Assembly (NCBI GenBank): GCA_963730305.1
Contig: CAVSRB010000001.1
Span: 310,001-374,000 of the forward strand
DNA from: CAMYMQ01 sp963730305
GTDB taxonomy: Bacteria; Pseudomonadota; Alphaproteobacteria; Bin65
Length of the DNA stretch: 64,000 nucleotides
Direction: 5' to 3'
Shown here piece by piece: positions 10,085 to 19,487 of the stretch (positions are counted from its first letter, which is position 1; each line of letters begins with the position of its first letter). Made by a program: the position numbers and the translations under genes. The notes under the pieces were generated by a model, which saw nothing but the letters and a program-made list of their open reading frames with translations, ran no database searches and was not told where the DNA came from.

Positions 10085-11345
10085 ATGAGCAGCTATCAAA
10101 TCCGATTTTCTCCGCGTGCTGCAAGAGCGCGGCTACATCCACCAGTGCACCGACGACGCGGCGCTGGACGCGCGCGGCCGCCGGGGGCATCGTGACCGCC
10201 TACATCGGCTTCGACGCCACCGCGGACAGCCTGCACGTCGGCAGCCTGCTGCAGATCATGCTGCTGCGCTGGCTCCAGCAGACCGGCCACCGGCCGATCG
10301 TGCTGATGGGCGGCGGCACCACCAAGGTCGGCGACCCGTCGGGCAAGGACGAGATCGCGCCAGCTGCTGACCGACGAGCAGATCGACGCCAACATCGCCG
10401 GCATCCGCACGGTGTTCGAGCAGCTTCCTGACCTTCGGCGACGGCCCGACCGACGCGATCATGGTCAACAACGCCGACTGGCTCGACAAGCTCGAATACA
10501 TCCCGTTCCTGCGCGACGTCGGCCGGCACTTCACGATCAACCGCATGCTGACCTTCGATTCGGTCAAGCTGCGGCTCGACCGCGAGCAGCCGCTGACCTT
10601 CCTCGAATTCAACTACATGATCCTCCAGGCCTACGACTTCGTCGAGCTGGCCCGGCGCCACGACTGCGTCACTGCAGATGGGCGGCTCGGACCAGTGGGG
10701 CAACATCGTCAACGGCGTCGAGCTGGGCCGCCGGGTCGAGCAGCGCGAGCTGTTCGGCCTGACCTCGCCGCTGATCACCACCGCCTCGGGCGCCAAGATG
10801 GGCAAGACGGCGCAAGGCGCGGTCTGGCTCAACGAGGACCGGCTGTCGCCCTACGACTACTGGCAGTTCTGGCGCAACACCGAGGACGGCGACGTCGGCC
10901 GCTTCCTGCGCCTGTTCACCGAGCTGCCGCTGGACGAGATCGCGCGGCTCGAGGCGCTCGGCGGGCGCCGAGATCAACGAGGCCAAGAAGATCCTGGCGA
11001 CCGAGGCGACCGCCATGTGTCCACGGCCGCGAGGCCGCCGACCACGCCGCCGAGACCGCCCGCCAGACCTTCGAGGAAGGTGCGCTCGGAGAAGACCTGC
11101 CCGTGGTCGAGGTGCCGCGCGCCGAGCTCGAGGCCGGCATCGCCGCCTTCGAGCTGTTCCACCGCGCCGGCCTGGCGGCGAGCGACGGCGAGGCGCGGCG
11201 GCTGATCAAGGGCGGCGGCGGCAAGATCAACGACGCCCCCGCGCCCGGCGAGACCCACCCGGTCTCGCTCGACGACCTGTCCGGCGACGGCGTCATCAAG
11301 CTGTCGGCCGGCAAGAAGCGGCACGTGCTGGTGAAAGCGGTCTAG
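10085..11345 (+). pseudogene. tyrS: Tyrosyl-tRNA synthetase, broken by seven single-base insertions
   Basis: Class I aminoacyl-tRNA synthetase charging tRNA-Tyr. Family blocks are all present but in changing frames: KSDFLRVLQERGYIHQCTD, AYIGFDATADSLHVGSLLQI (HIGH-type), VLMGGGTTKVGDPSGKDE, FNYMILQAYDF, MGGSDQWGNIVNG, SGAKMGKT (KMSKS-type), then the C-terminal S4 domain ending SAGKKRHVLVKAV. Net +1 shifts fall near 10095, 10180, 10357, 10424, 10671, 10964 and 11020. Removing seven bases leaves exactly 418 codons (417 aa), the normal length. The sequence between breaks is not degenerate. Because tyrS is normally essential, sequence error is more likely than true decay unless another copy exists. 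Confidence 0.9.
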
Positions 11346-11350
11346 CCCCT

Positions 11351-14300
11351 CTAGCGCTGGTAGCGCCTGTCCCGCTTGGGAGTTTCGGGCGCCTTCGGCT
11401 TCTCGTCCTCGGGCCGCGGCGCCTGGTTGCCGATGTCGAACAGCTTGCGCAGCACCCCCGGGGTCAGCATCGACAGCGGATTGACCGAGATCTTGGGGTT
11501 CTTCAACGGCCCGCTGACCGAATAGCGCACGGCGAGGATGCCACCGCCCTTCTCGCCGACGAACACCCGGCCGATCAGCGGCACCTTGCCGATCACGCTA
11601 TTGAGCGAATAGAGCGGGATCACCGTGCCGTTCAGGTTGGCCGTGTCCTTGTTGAGATCGATCGCGCCGGCGAAGATGAAGCCGACCTGGGAGCCGACCG
11701 CCCGCGCGTCGCGGAGATAGAGGATGCCGTCGATCACGCGGAAGCGGGCCTTGAATTGCCGGAATTCGATGCCCTTGTCCGACGACGCCCAGTTGGCCAG
11801 CCCCTGCTGCGAGGCGAGCGCGAGCAGCCGCGCCATGGTCGGCGCCTTCGAGACGCGGAAATCATTGATCACCGCGTGCCCGATCAGCCCCTTCGTCTTG
11901 CTGCCCGCAACGCTGGACCCGTCGATCTGGAGCTGGCCGCCGCGGATCTCGTTGACGATGTTGAGCGCGCGCAAGGCCGCACCGGCGTCGGCCGCCCGCG
12001 CCTTGAGACTCCGTCCCTTCGGGTTGGCGGCATAGTTGACGGAGAACGGCGCCGCCTTGGCCCCGACCTGCCCGTGGACCGTGATCGCGCGCCACCGGGT
12101 TCCGTCATAGCGGAGCTTGCCCTTGACGTTGGAGACGTAGCGGCCGGGGGCGAAATAGGCGCGGCCAACGGTCGCGACGACCTGCGTCGGCGGCACCGGC
12201 TTGTTCTTGTCGGGTGGCGCGTCGGCCGCCTTGAGCAGCGGGCGCAGGTCGAGCGCCTTGCCGGCGAGCGTCACCGTCTTGGCGCCCTTGGCGGTGCCCT
12301 TGATGGTCGCCGTCAGGTCGGTAAGACCGGCGACCAGGCGGTTGATGCGGAGCTCCTTGATCGTCGCCCCGTCGCCGTAGAACTGCGCCCGGCCCTCCGC
12401 CCGGATCACCGGCGCCTTGAGCGCGAAGCTCGGCACCGCAACGACGCGCTGGTTCTTCAGCTCGATGCGCGAGTGTCCCGTCGCCGGCATGCCCGCGGGC
12501 TTCTCGATCGACAGGATCGGCACGACGAAGCGCGCCCGCTTGAAATCGTAGGTGCCGGTGATCGTGTTGCGGCCGTCGTCATAGCCCTTGATCTTGAGCT
12601 TGGCGCCGAACTTCCCGGTCATGATGTGGCGGATGTCGAGGCCGCTGCGGGCCAACACCTCGGGATCGAACACGGATTCGATATCGAAGGCCCGGCGCGG
12701 CCCCTTGGTCGCGCCGAACGCCTCGTGCCAGTCGATCTTCGCATGCTCGCCGCCGAGAGTGGCCTTGCCGGTCATGCGCATGCCTTTTTTGTCGACGCGC
12801 AGGGCGAAGTTGCCGTCGCCGACGTCGAGCCCGAACAGGCCCTTGCGCCAGACCAGCTTGGCGATCCGCGCCCGGGCGGAAATGTCGACGTCGTTGATGG
12901 TCAGCGTCTTGAGCAGGCGCATGCCGACCTTGAGCGTCGCCGTCGCCCGGCCCTTGATCGCCGGCGGGCTGACGCCGAGCTTCTCGGCGAACTTGAGCGG
13001 CGGGCGGTCGAGCACGGTGAGGATGCTCGACATCGGCCCCTTCAGGCGGCTGGTCACCGCCAGGGCCTGCTTGGGATGGTCGAAGCCGGTGATCTCGACC
13101 CGCGTCCGTCCGACGTCGATGCCGGCGGTGCGCCCCCCGCCGATGTCGAAGGTCATGCGCTTGCTGTCGAACCGCGCCTTGCCGTGGACGCCGGTCACGG
13201 CCGGGAGATGCTTGTAGTAGACGACCCGGAGGCCCTTGAAGCCGAAGTCACCGTCGACCTTGTCGACCGATATCGGCGCCGCCGGGTCGGCGGTCTTGCG
13301 CAGCCGCACCGCCACCCGCACCCCGTCGATCGTCCCCTTGCGGATGTTGGTGGTCACCCACCTCTTGGTCTTGCTCTCGAAGCCGTCGGGCCACAGTCGC
13401 CGCAGCCCGGTCGCCGGAAAGCGGCTGACCGCGACGTCGCCGGCGAAGCCGAAGTCGCGCGCGCTGCCCTTGAACACGCCCTTGGCGGTGAGCTTGGCGA
13501 TGCCGAGGTCGGCGTGGAAGGTGTTGATCGTCAGGATCCGGCCGTCGCCGGTCAACTCGCCGACCAGCTTGACCATCTTGACCGGCAGCGGATGCTTGTA
13601 GATGCCCGGCATGTTGATGACGCCGGCGGCGCCGGTGAAGTTGAGCGACGCGTGGCGCACCCGGCCGTCGCCGGTGATGTCGAGCGTGCCGACCCCGGAC
13701 AGTGGCACGTTGACCCAGGTCAGCGCCGCCATCGCGCCGCGCGCGCTGGCGAACAGGGCCGGGTCGAGCCCCTTGAAGCGCAGCCGGAGCTGTGATTCCC
13801 GGGTCGACCGGTCGTAGGATGCCCGGGCGGCGAAATGGACCAGCTTCTGGTTGATCGCCAGATCGAAGCTCAGGGTCCCGCTGATGCCCTTGGTGTCGCG
13901 GTCGAGCTGGGCGTTCAGGTTGCTCGTCTCCCACGACCGCCCGAGCGTCGGGTCGGTGATCGTCAGCGTGCCGTCGACGATCTCGATCGCCTGGAGCGCG
14001 CCGATCGTTCCCTTGCCGCTGGGCCGGTTGGCCAGCGCCTTGAAGAAGCGCGGCCCGATCGGGTCGGCGCCCGCGTCGCGCCTGGCCAGGCCGAGGGCGA
14101 GCCGCCCGTTGGGGCCGCGCTCGAGGCGGATATGCGGCTTGTACAGCTCGATGCGCGTGACCGAGAAGCGGCCACCGAGCAGCGAGCCGATGCGGAGCTG
14201 GACCGACAGCCGTGGAAAGCGCGCCAGCGCCGTGCCGTCGCGGCGGACCGCGGCGACGTCGGTGACCTGGACCCGGATGCCCTTGGACCAGCCTTCCCAG

Positions 14301-14497
14301 GCGATGCGCGTCGCCTTGGAGTGGATGCGGAAGGCGCCGTCGGCGGGCACCAGCGCCGCCTCGATGCGCGGCGAGAGGAAACTGGCGTCGATCGGACCGG
14401 TCCACAGCGCCACCGCCAGCGCGGCGACGGCGAGCGCCAGCACCGCGACGATCCCGGCGCCGGCCCAGGCGGCGATCTTCAGGCTCTTGCGGAGCAC
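11351..14497 (-). CDS. YhdP/AsmA-like large envelope protein (DUF3971 type)
   Basis: A 1048-aa protein with one N-terminal membrane anchor (residues about 7-33) and a very long beta-rich periplasmic region. It is recognised by the AsmA/YhdP pattern of repeated short strands (LTITDPTLG, SGTLSFDLAI, GDGRILTINTFHADLGIAKL) and the C-terminal AsmA-like block around QFKARFRVIDGILYLRDARAVG and LNGTVIPLYSLNSVIGKVPLIG. AsmA-like proteins of this class are implicated in phospholipid transport between membranes. The tail is charged (PRPEDEKPKAPETPKRDR). It ends 5 bp from the tyrS stop, convergent. Fully open despite its length. Confidence 0.85.
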   Translation of the reverse strand: MLRKSLKIAAWAGAGIVAVLALAVAALAVALWTGPIDASFLSPRIEAALVPADGAFRIHSKATRIAWEGWSKGIRVQVTDVAAVRRDGTALARFPRLSVQLRIGSLLGGRFSVTRIELYKPHIRLERGPNGRLALGLARRDAGADPIGPRFFKALANRPSGKGTIGALQAIEIVDGTLTITDPTLGRSWETSNLNAQLDRDTKGISGTLSFDLAINQKLVHFAARASYDRSTRESQLRLRFKGLDPALFASARGAMAALTWVNVPLSGVGTLDITGDGRVRHASLNFTGAAGVINMPGIYKHPLPVKMVKLVGELTGDGRILTINTFHADLGIAKLTAKGVFKGSARDFGFAGDVAVSRFPATGLRRLWPDGFESKTKRWVTTNIRKGTIDGVRVAVRLRKTADPAAPISVDKVDGDFGFKGLRVVYYKHLPAVTGVHGKARFDSKRMTFDIGGGRTAGIDVGRTRVEITGFDHPKQALAVTSRLKGPMSSILTVLDRPPLKFAEKLGVSPPAIKGRATATLKVGMRLLKTLTINDVDISARARIAKLVWRKGLFGLDVGDGNFALRVDKKGMRMTGKATLGGEHAKIDWHEAFGATKGPRRAFDIESVFDPEVLARSGLDIRHIMTGKFGAKLKIKGYDDGRNTITGTYDFKRARFVVPILSIEKPAGMPATGHSRIELKNQRVVAVPSFALKAPVIRAEGRAQFYGDGATIKELRINRLVAGLTDLTATIKGTAKGAKTVTLAGKALDLRPLLKAADAPPDKNKPVPPTQVVATVGRAYFAPGRYVSNVKGKLRYDGTRWRAITVHGQVGAKAAPFSVNYAANPKGRSLKARAADAGAALRALNIVNEIRGGQLQIDGSSVAGSKTKGLIGHAVINDFRVSKAPTMARLLALASQQGLANWASSDKGIEFRQFKARFRVIDGILYLRDARAVGSQVGFIFAGAIDLNKDTANLNGTVIPLYSLNSVIGKVPLIGRVFVGEKGGGILAVRYSVSGPLKNPKISVNPLSMLTPGVLRKLFDIGNQAPRPEDEKPKAPETPKRDRRYQR

Positions 14498-14591
14498 CGT
14501 TGCAGCGTCCTATCCATCGACCCAGGTAGTTGGTATCGGTAGTTGGTATCCCACACCGCGCCCCAGAACCGGAAGGCCGTACCTGCACCGA

Positions 14592-17500
14592 ATGACCCAG
14601 GCGTCGACCTCTGCAACCCCACAGTCGCCTCCGCCGGCTGGCCGACCGGACCAGCTCGAACTGGGCATGGAGAAATGGCGGGAAGCTGCCGACCGGTGCC
14701 CGGACATGGCCCTCGGCGCGGCGGCCAAAGCCTTGCTCGACGAGGAACGCGGCCACGCCATTCTTGCCGCTGTCTTCGGCAATAGCCCGTTTCTGACTCG
14801 GTGTCTATTGAGCGACGTGGCCTTCTCCCTTGATGTCGTGACGAAGCCGCCGGATTCAACCCTGGCGGCCGCGCTCGACGCGCTCGGACAGGCCACCGCC
14901 GGGGCGTCCGACACGGCGGCGCTGAACCGGGCGTTACGCATCGCCCGCCAGCGGGTCGCCCTGGTCACCGCGGTCGCCGACCTCACCGCCGCCTGGCCGC
15001 TGGAAGCCGTCACCGCGGCGCTGAGCGGCTTCGCCGACCGGGCCGTCGGGCTCGCCGCCACCCACCATCTTCGCGCGGCGGCGGCGAACGGCGCGTTAAC
15101 GCTCGACGCCGACGACCCGTTGGGCCGCAGCGGCCTGTTCTTCCTCGGTCTCGGCAAGCTGGGCGCCAACGAGCTCAACTATTCCAGCGACATAGACTTT
15201 GCCGTCTTTTACGACCCCGAGCGCGTTCCCGCCCCCGATCCGGACCGGGTGCGGCAGATCCTGGTGCGCCTGACCCAGGCGGTGGTCGCCTCGCTCCAGG
15301 ACCACACCGCCGACGGCTACGTCTTCCGCACCGACCTGCGGCTGCGGCCCGATCCCAATTCGACGCCCCTGGCGATCTCGACCCTGGCGGCCGAGACCTA
15401 CTACGAGAGCATGGGCCAGAACTGGGAGCGCGCGGCGATGATCAAGGCCCGGGTGATCGCCGGCGACGCCGACGCCGGCGCCGACTTCCTGGCCATGCTG
15501 CGGCCGTTCGTGTGGCGGCGGAACCTCGACTTCGCGGCGATCCAGGACGTCCATTCGATCAAGCGCCAGATCAACGCCCACCACGGCGGCGCGGCGATCG
15601 CCGTGGCCGGCCACAACCTCAAGCTCGGCCGCGGCGGCATCCGCGAGGTCGAGTTCTTCGCCCAGACCCAGCAGCTCATCTTCGGCGGCCGCGACCCCGA
15701 GCTGCGCCGGCCGGCGACCTGCGACGCCCTGCGCGCGCTGGCCGCCGCCGGGCGCATCGACGACACGACCGCCGACACGCTGATCGGCGCCTACCGCTTC
15801 CTGCGCACGGTCGAGCACCGGTTGCAGATGATCGACGACCGGCAGACCCACAGCCTGCCCGAGGACCCGGCGGCGCTCGAGGCCTTCGCCCGTTTCGCCG
15901 GCTATCCCGACACCGAGGCCTTCAGCGCGGCCCTGCTCGGCCACCTGCACGCGGTCGAGGACCACTACGCCGACCTGTTCGAGGAGGCGCCGAGCCTGTC
16001 CGGCGCCGGCAACCTCGTCTTCACCGGCGGCGAGCACGACCCGGACACGCTCGGTACGCTGGCCAAGCTCGGCTATACCGACCCGGAGACCGTCTCGACG
16101 CTGATCCGCGGCTGGCACCACGGCCGCTACGCCGCGACGCGCAGCCGGCGGGCGCGCGAGATCCTGACCGAGCTGGTGCCGACCCTGGTCGAGGAGCTGG
16201 CGCGCACCGCCAACCCGGACGTCGCCTTTCGCCGCTTCGACGAGTTCCTGCAGGGACTGCCGGCCGGGGTGCAGTTGTTCTCGCTGTTCCACGCCAACCC
16301 CGAGCTGCTGCGCCTGGTCGCGGAGATCATGGGCACCGCGCCGCGCCTGGCCGCGCATCTCAGCCGCCAGCCGGCGCTGTTCGACGCGGTGATCGCCGGC
16401 GAGTTCTTCGACCCGCTGCCCGAGCGCGCCGCGCTCGCCGAGGATCTCGCGATCGTGACCGGCCGGGCGCGGGATTTCGAGGACACGCTCGACATCGTGC
16501 GGCGCTGGACCGCCGACCGCCGCTTCTGCATCGACGCCCAGTTCCTGCGCGGCACGATCGACGCCGAGGCCGCCGGCGCGGCGCATTCCGACGTCGCCGA
16601 CGTCGCGGTCGCGACCCTGCTGCCGGCGACCCAGGCCGAGTTCGCCCGCCGCCACGGGCAGATTCCCGGCGGCGCGTTCTGCATCCTCGCGCTGGGCAAG
16701 CTCGGTGGCCGGGAGCTGAGCGCGACGTCGGACCTCGACCTGGTGTTCGTCTACCGCGCCCCCGAGGACGCCGAGGAATCGGACGGCGCCCGGCCGCTGG
16801 CGGTCAGCCACTTCTACGCCCGCTTCGCCCAGCGCTATCTCAATGCGCTGACCGCGCCGACCTCGGCCGGGCCGCTGTTCGACGTCGACATGCGGCTGCG
16901 GCCGGCCGGCGCCCAGGGCCCGCTGGCCTCCAGCCTGGCCGCGTTCCGCGACTATCTCGCCGACAAGGCCTGGACCTGGGAGCAGATGGCGATGACCCGC
17001 GCCCGCTTCGTCGCCGGCGATCCGGACCTGGGCGACGCGGTGATGGCGGCGGTCCACGACCGGCTGACCGCGCCGCGCGATCCCGACGCGCTGCTGCGGG
17101 CGGTCGCCAAGATGCGCCACCGCATCGCCGACACCCACCGGGCGCCGAGCCTGTGGCAGGTCAAGCACGTCCGCGGCGGCCTGGTCGACGTCGAGTTCAT
17201 CGCCCAGTATCTCGAGCTGCGCCACGCCGCCGAGCACCCCGACGTGCTGTCGGCCAACACCGCCGACGCCTTCACCCGGCTGCGCGACGCCGGGCTGCTC
17301 GATCCGGCGGTGGCCGACCGGCTGGCCGACGCCGCGCGCCTGTGGCAGCGCATCCAGGCGATGCTGCGGCTGTCGGTCGCCGACCGGTTCACCCCGGAGA
17401 CCGCGACCGAAGGCCTGCGCGCCGCGCTCGCCCGCGCCGCCGGGGCGGACGACTTCGATACCCTGCTCGCCCGCATGGAGACGGTTGCGGCCGCGGTCAC

Positions 17501-17618
17501 GGCCGCCTATGACGCCCTGATCGAGGATCCCGCCCAGGCGCTGCCGCCCGAAGACGCGGCCGGAGCCGGCACGGACAGCGAACCCGAAACGATCGTGGAG
17601 GATGACGATGAGCGTTGA
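14592..17618 (+). CDS. glnE: Bifunctional glutamine synthetase adenylyltransferase/deadenylase GlnE
   Basis: Controls glutamine synthetase by adenylylation and deadenylylation in response to nitrogen status. Two nucleotidyltransferase domains are visible: the N-terminal one with FLGLGKLGANELNYSSDIDFAV and the C-terminal one with LALGKLGGRELSATSDLDLVFVY. Each is followed by its helical domain (GRGGIREVEFFAQ and RGGLVDVEFIAQYLELRH). The chosen ATG at 14592 gives 1008 aa, normal for the family; the open frame continues upstream, but that part overlaps yhdP and has no homology look. A 12-base direct repeat (GTAGTTGGTATC, about 14526-14550) lies in the divergent promoter region. bcp follows immediately. 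Confidence 0.95.
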   Translation: MTQASTSATPQSPPPAGRPDQLELGMEKWREAADRCPDMALGAAAKALLDEERGHAILAAVFGNSPFLTRCLLSDVAFSLDVVTKPPDSTLAAALDALGQATAGASDTAALNRALRIARQRVALVTAVADLTAAWPLEAVTAALSGFADRAVGLAATHHLRAAAANGALTLDADDPLGRSGLFFLGLGKLGANELNYSSDIDFAVFYDPERVPAPDPDRVRQILVRLTQAVVASLQDHTADGYVFRTDLRLRPDPNSTPLAISTLAAETYYESMGQNWERAAMIKARVIAGDADAGADFLAMLRPFVWRRNLDFAAIQDVHSIKRQINAHHGGAAIAVAGHNLKLGRGGIREVEFFAQTQQLIFGGRDPELRRPATCDALRALAAAGRIDDTTADTLIGAYRFLRTVEHRLQMIDDRQTHSLPEDPAALEAFARFAGYPDTEAFSAALLGHLHAVEDHYADLFEEAPSLSGAGNLVFTGGEHDPDTLGTLAKLGYTDPETVSTLIRGWHHGRYAATRSRRAREILTELVPTLVEELARTANPDVAFRRFDEFLQGLPAGVQLFSLFHANPELLRLVAEIMGTAPRLAAHLSRQPALFDAVIAGEFFDPLPERAALAEDLAIVTGRARDFEDTLDIVRRWTADRRFCIDAQFLRGTIDAEAAGAAHSDVADVAVATLLPATQAEFARRHGQIPGGAFCILALGKLGGRELSATSDLDLVFVYRAPEDAEESDGARPLAVSHFYARFAQRYLNALTAPTSAGPLFDVDMRLRPAGAQGPLASSLAAFRDYLADKAWTWEQMAMTRARFVAGDPDLGDAVMAAVHDRLTAPRDPDALLRAVAKMRHRIADTHRAPSLWQVKHVRGGLVDVEFIAQYLELRHAAEHPDVLSANTADAFTRLRDAGLLDPAVADRLADAARLWQRIQAMLRLSVADRFTPETATEGLRAALARAAGADDFDTLLARMETVAAAVTAAYDALIEDPAQALPPEDAAGAGTDSEPETIVEDDDER

Positions 17619-18073
17619 CGTCGGCGACAAGGCCCCGGCCTTCGACATGCCCACCGACGGCGGCGGCCGGATCAAGCTGGCCGACCTCAAGGGCCGCAAG
17701 GTCGTGCTCTATTTCTATCCGCAGCGACGACACCCCCGGCTGCACCACCGAGGCCTGCGGCTTCCGCGACGCCATGCCCGACTTCTCCAAGATCGACGCC
17801 GCCATCGTCGGCGTCTCCAAGGACACGGTCGCCAAGCACGACAAGTTCAAGGCCAAGTACGACCTGCCCTTCACCCTGGCCTCGGACGAGGACGGCTCGG
17901 TCTGCGAAGCCTACGGCGTGTGGCAGCTCAAGAAGTTCATGGGCCGCGAATTGATGGGCATCGTCCGCTCGACCTTCCTGATCGACGAGAAGGGCGTGAT
18001 CGAAGCCGTCTGGCGCAAGGTCAGGGTCAAGGACCACGTCGACGAGGTGCTGGCGGCGGCGCGGGGGGCTTAG
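17608..18073 (+). CDS. bcp: Thioredoxin-dependent thiol peroxidase Bcp, frameshifted near 17722
   Basis: Peroxiredoxin of the BCP/PrxQ class reducing peroxides with thioredoxin. The first frame reads MSVDVGDKAPAFDMPTDGGG, then LADLKGRKVVLYFYP. After a net +1 shift it continues DDTPGCTTEACGFRDAMPDF with the peroxidatic cysteine (PGCTTEAC) and ends DEVLAAARGA. One base removed gives 154 aa, normal. The start overlaps the end of glnE and has GGAGG upstream, so the two are co-transcribed. The GYD-domain gene converges 8 bp downstream. Confidence 0.88.
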
Positions 18074-18081
18074 GGCAGCCC

Positions 18082-18360
18082 CTACAACCGCCCGATCGCC
18101 CGGCGCATGTACGCCTCGTCATAGGCCGGCAGGGTCTCCAGCTTGCCGAAGCCGGTGGTCGCGTACCACACCGAGAAGGCGAGCATCGCCTCGGCGTCCG
18201 GCGCGTCGACCAGGTCGACGAAGTCGTAATGGCCCTGGGTGTAGTAGACCGCCTCCAACGCGATGCCGAGCTCGTCGAGCTTGGCCTTGGCGCTGTCGGT
18301 GCGGTCTTCCTGCTTGCCGAGCCAGTCGGCGCTCAGGCTGCCGAGCAGGACGAACTTCAT
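18082..18360 (-). CDS. GYD domain protein
   Basis: A 92-aa cytoplasmic protein beginning MKFVLLGSLSADWLGKQEDR with the family features AKLDELGIALEAVYYTQGHYDFVDLVDAPDAEAML. The GYD motif appears here as GHYDFV. Ferredoxin-like fold, function unknown. Single gene on the minus strand between bcp and the DUF455 gene. Confidence 0.82.
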   Translation of the reverse strand: MKFVLLGSLSADWLGKQEDRTDSAKAKLDELGIALEAVYYTQGHYDFVDLVDAPDAEAMLAFSVWYATTGFGKLETLPAYDEAYMRRAIGRL

Positions 18361-18530
18361 CGCAACCTCCCCGTGCAGGGCGTGCCGGCGGAAATCGTTC
18401 TGGCGACGACGCAGTGTAGCACGGCGGGCGCCGCTTGTGTGCGCCAAGTCCCCGCGATACGCCGCGTTCCACCGGGAATCGCCGCGGCGTGCTAGGGTCG
18501 CCGCCGTTCCACCACCACAGCCACGGGGCC

Positions 18531-19346
18531 ATGACCGATCCATCCGCCGCCGTCGCCCGCGCCGCGACCTTGACCGACCTCGCCGCGGCCGTGCTCGGCA
18601 CCGGCGACGCCCGGGCCAAGGCGGCGGCGAGCCACGCCGCGGCAACGCGATGGCGGGCCGAGGCGCTGCCGCTGGGCGGATCGCCGATGCCCGATCGCCC
18701 CGCCCGGCCGGCCCGGCCCGAGCTCAAGGCGCCACGCGACATGCCCAAGCGCCGCCAAGGCCGTGGCCCGGCGGCGCGGGTCGCCCTGCTCCACGCCATC
18801 GCCCATATCGAGCTCAACGCCATCGACCTGGCCTGGGACCTCGCCGGACGCTTCGCCGGCGCCGGGCTGCCGCGCGCCTTCTTCGACGACTGGGTCCGGG
18901 TCGGCGACGAGGAGGCGCGGCACTTCTCCCTGCTCGCCGGCCGGCTCGCCGACTTCGGCGCGGCCTATGGCGACCTGCCCGCCCATGACGGCCTGTGGCA
19001 GGCGGCGGAGGAGACGGCGCACGACCTGCTCGCCCGGCTCGCGGTGGTGCCGCTGGTGCTCGAAGCGCGCGGCCTCGACGTCACCCCGGCGATGATCGCG
19101 CGCCTGCGCGCGTTCGGCGACGGTGACAGCGCCGACGTGCTCGACGTCATCTACCGCGACGAGATCGGCCACGTCGCCGCCGGCAAGCGCTGGTTCGACG
19201 CGGTCTGCGCGACGCGCGGCCTCGATCCGGCGGCGGCATGGCGCGATCTCGTGCGGCGCCATTTCCGCGGCGCGGTCAAGCCGCCGTTCAATGACGAGGC
19301 GCGCGCGGCCGCCGGGCTGACCCCCGCCGACTACCGCGACCTGTAG
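18531..19346 (+). CDS. DUF455 ferritin-like protein
   Basis: A 271-aa protein of the ferritin-like DUF455 family. Likely di-metal ligands are in HAIAHIELNAIDLAWD, DEEARHFSLLAGRL and YRDEIGHVAAGKRWF. The characteristic RPARPELKAPRDMPKR segment precedes the helical bundle and FNDEARAAAGLTPADY ends it. The start is ATG at 18531. Function in the family is unknown; members resemble tRNA-modifying MiaE-type oxygenases in fold, which is inference only. Confidence 0.85.
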   Translation: MTDPSAAVARAATLTDLAAAVLGTGDARAKAAASHAAATRWRAEALPLGGSPMPDRPARPARPELKAPRDMPKRRQGRGPAARVALLHAIAHIELNAIDLAWDLAGRFAGAGLPRAFFDDWVRVGDEEARHFSLLAGRLADFGAAYGDLPAHDGLWQAAEETAHDLLARLAVVPLVLEARGLDVTPAMIARLRAFGDGDSADVLDVIYRDEIGHVAAGKRWFDAVCATRGLDPAAAWRDLVRRHFRGAVKPPFNDEARAAAGLTPADYRDL

Positions 19347-19487
19347 CCCGAGTGGCCGGCCGCGGCCGCGCCGTGCCGGCCGCGACCTATTGACCCACTG
19401 GCTCTCGATGTGCGATGGCGTGATATTGCGGCCCAGCGCGTTGTTGCGCTGCACCACCGTCTTTGACCTTCGCCACCGTCGCCTGGG

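Noticed and set aside
10085..11345. Programmed +1 frameshifting in tyrS
   Set aside because: The seven sites share no slippery sequence, stop codon or downstream structure, and seven shifts in one gene would give almost no product.
13851..14591. N-terminal extension of GlnE
   Set aside because: It is antisense to yhdP, lacks family similarity and would give an abnormally long GlnE; the ATG at 14592 fits the normal length.
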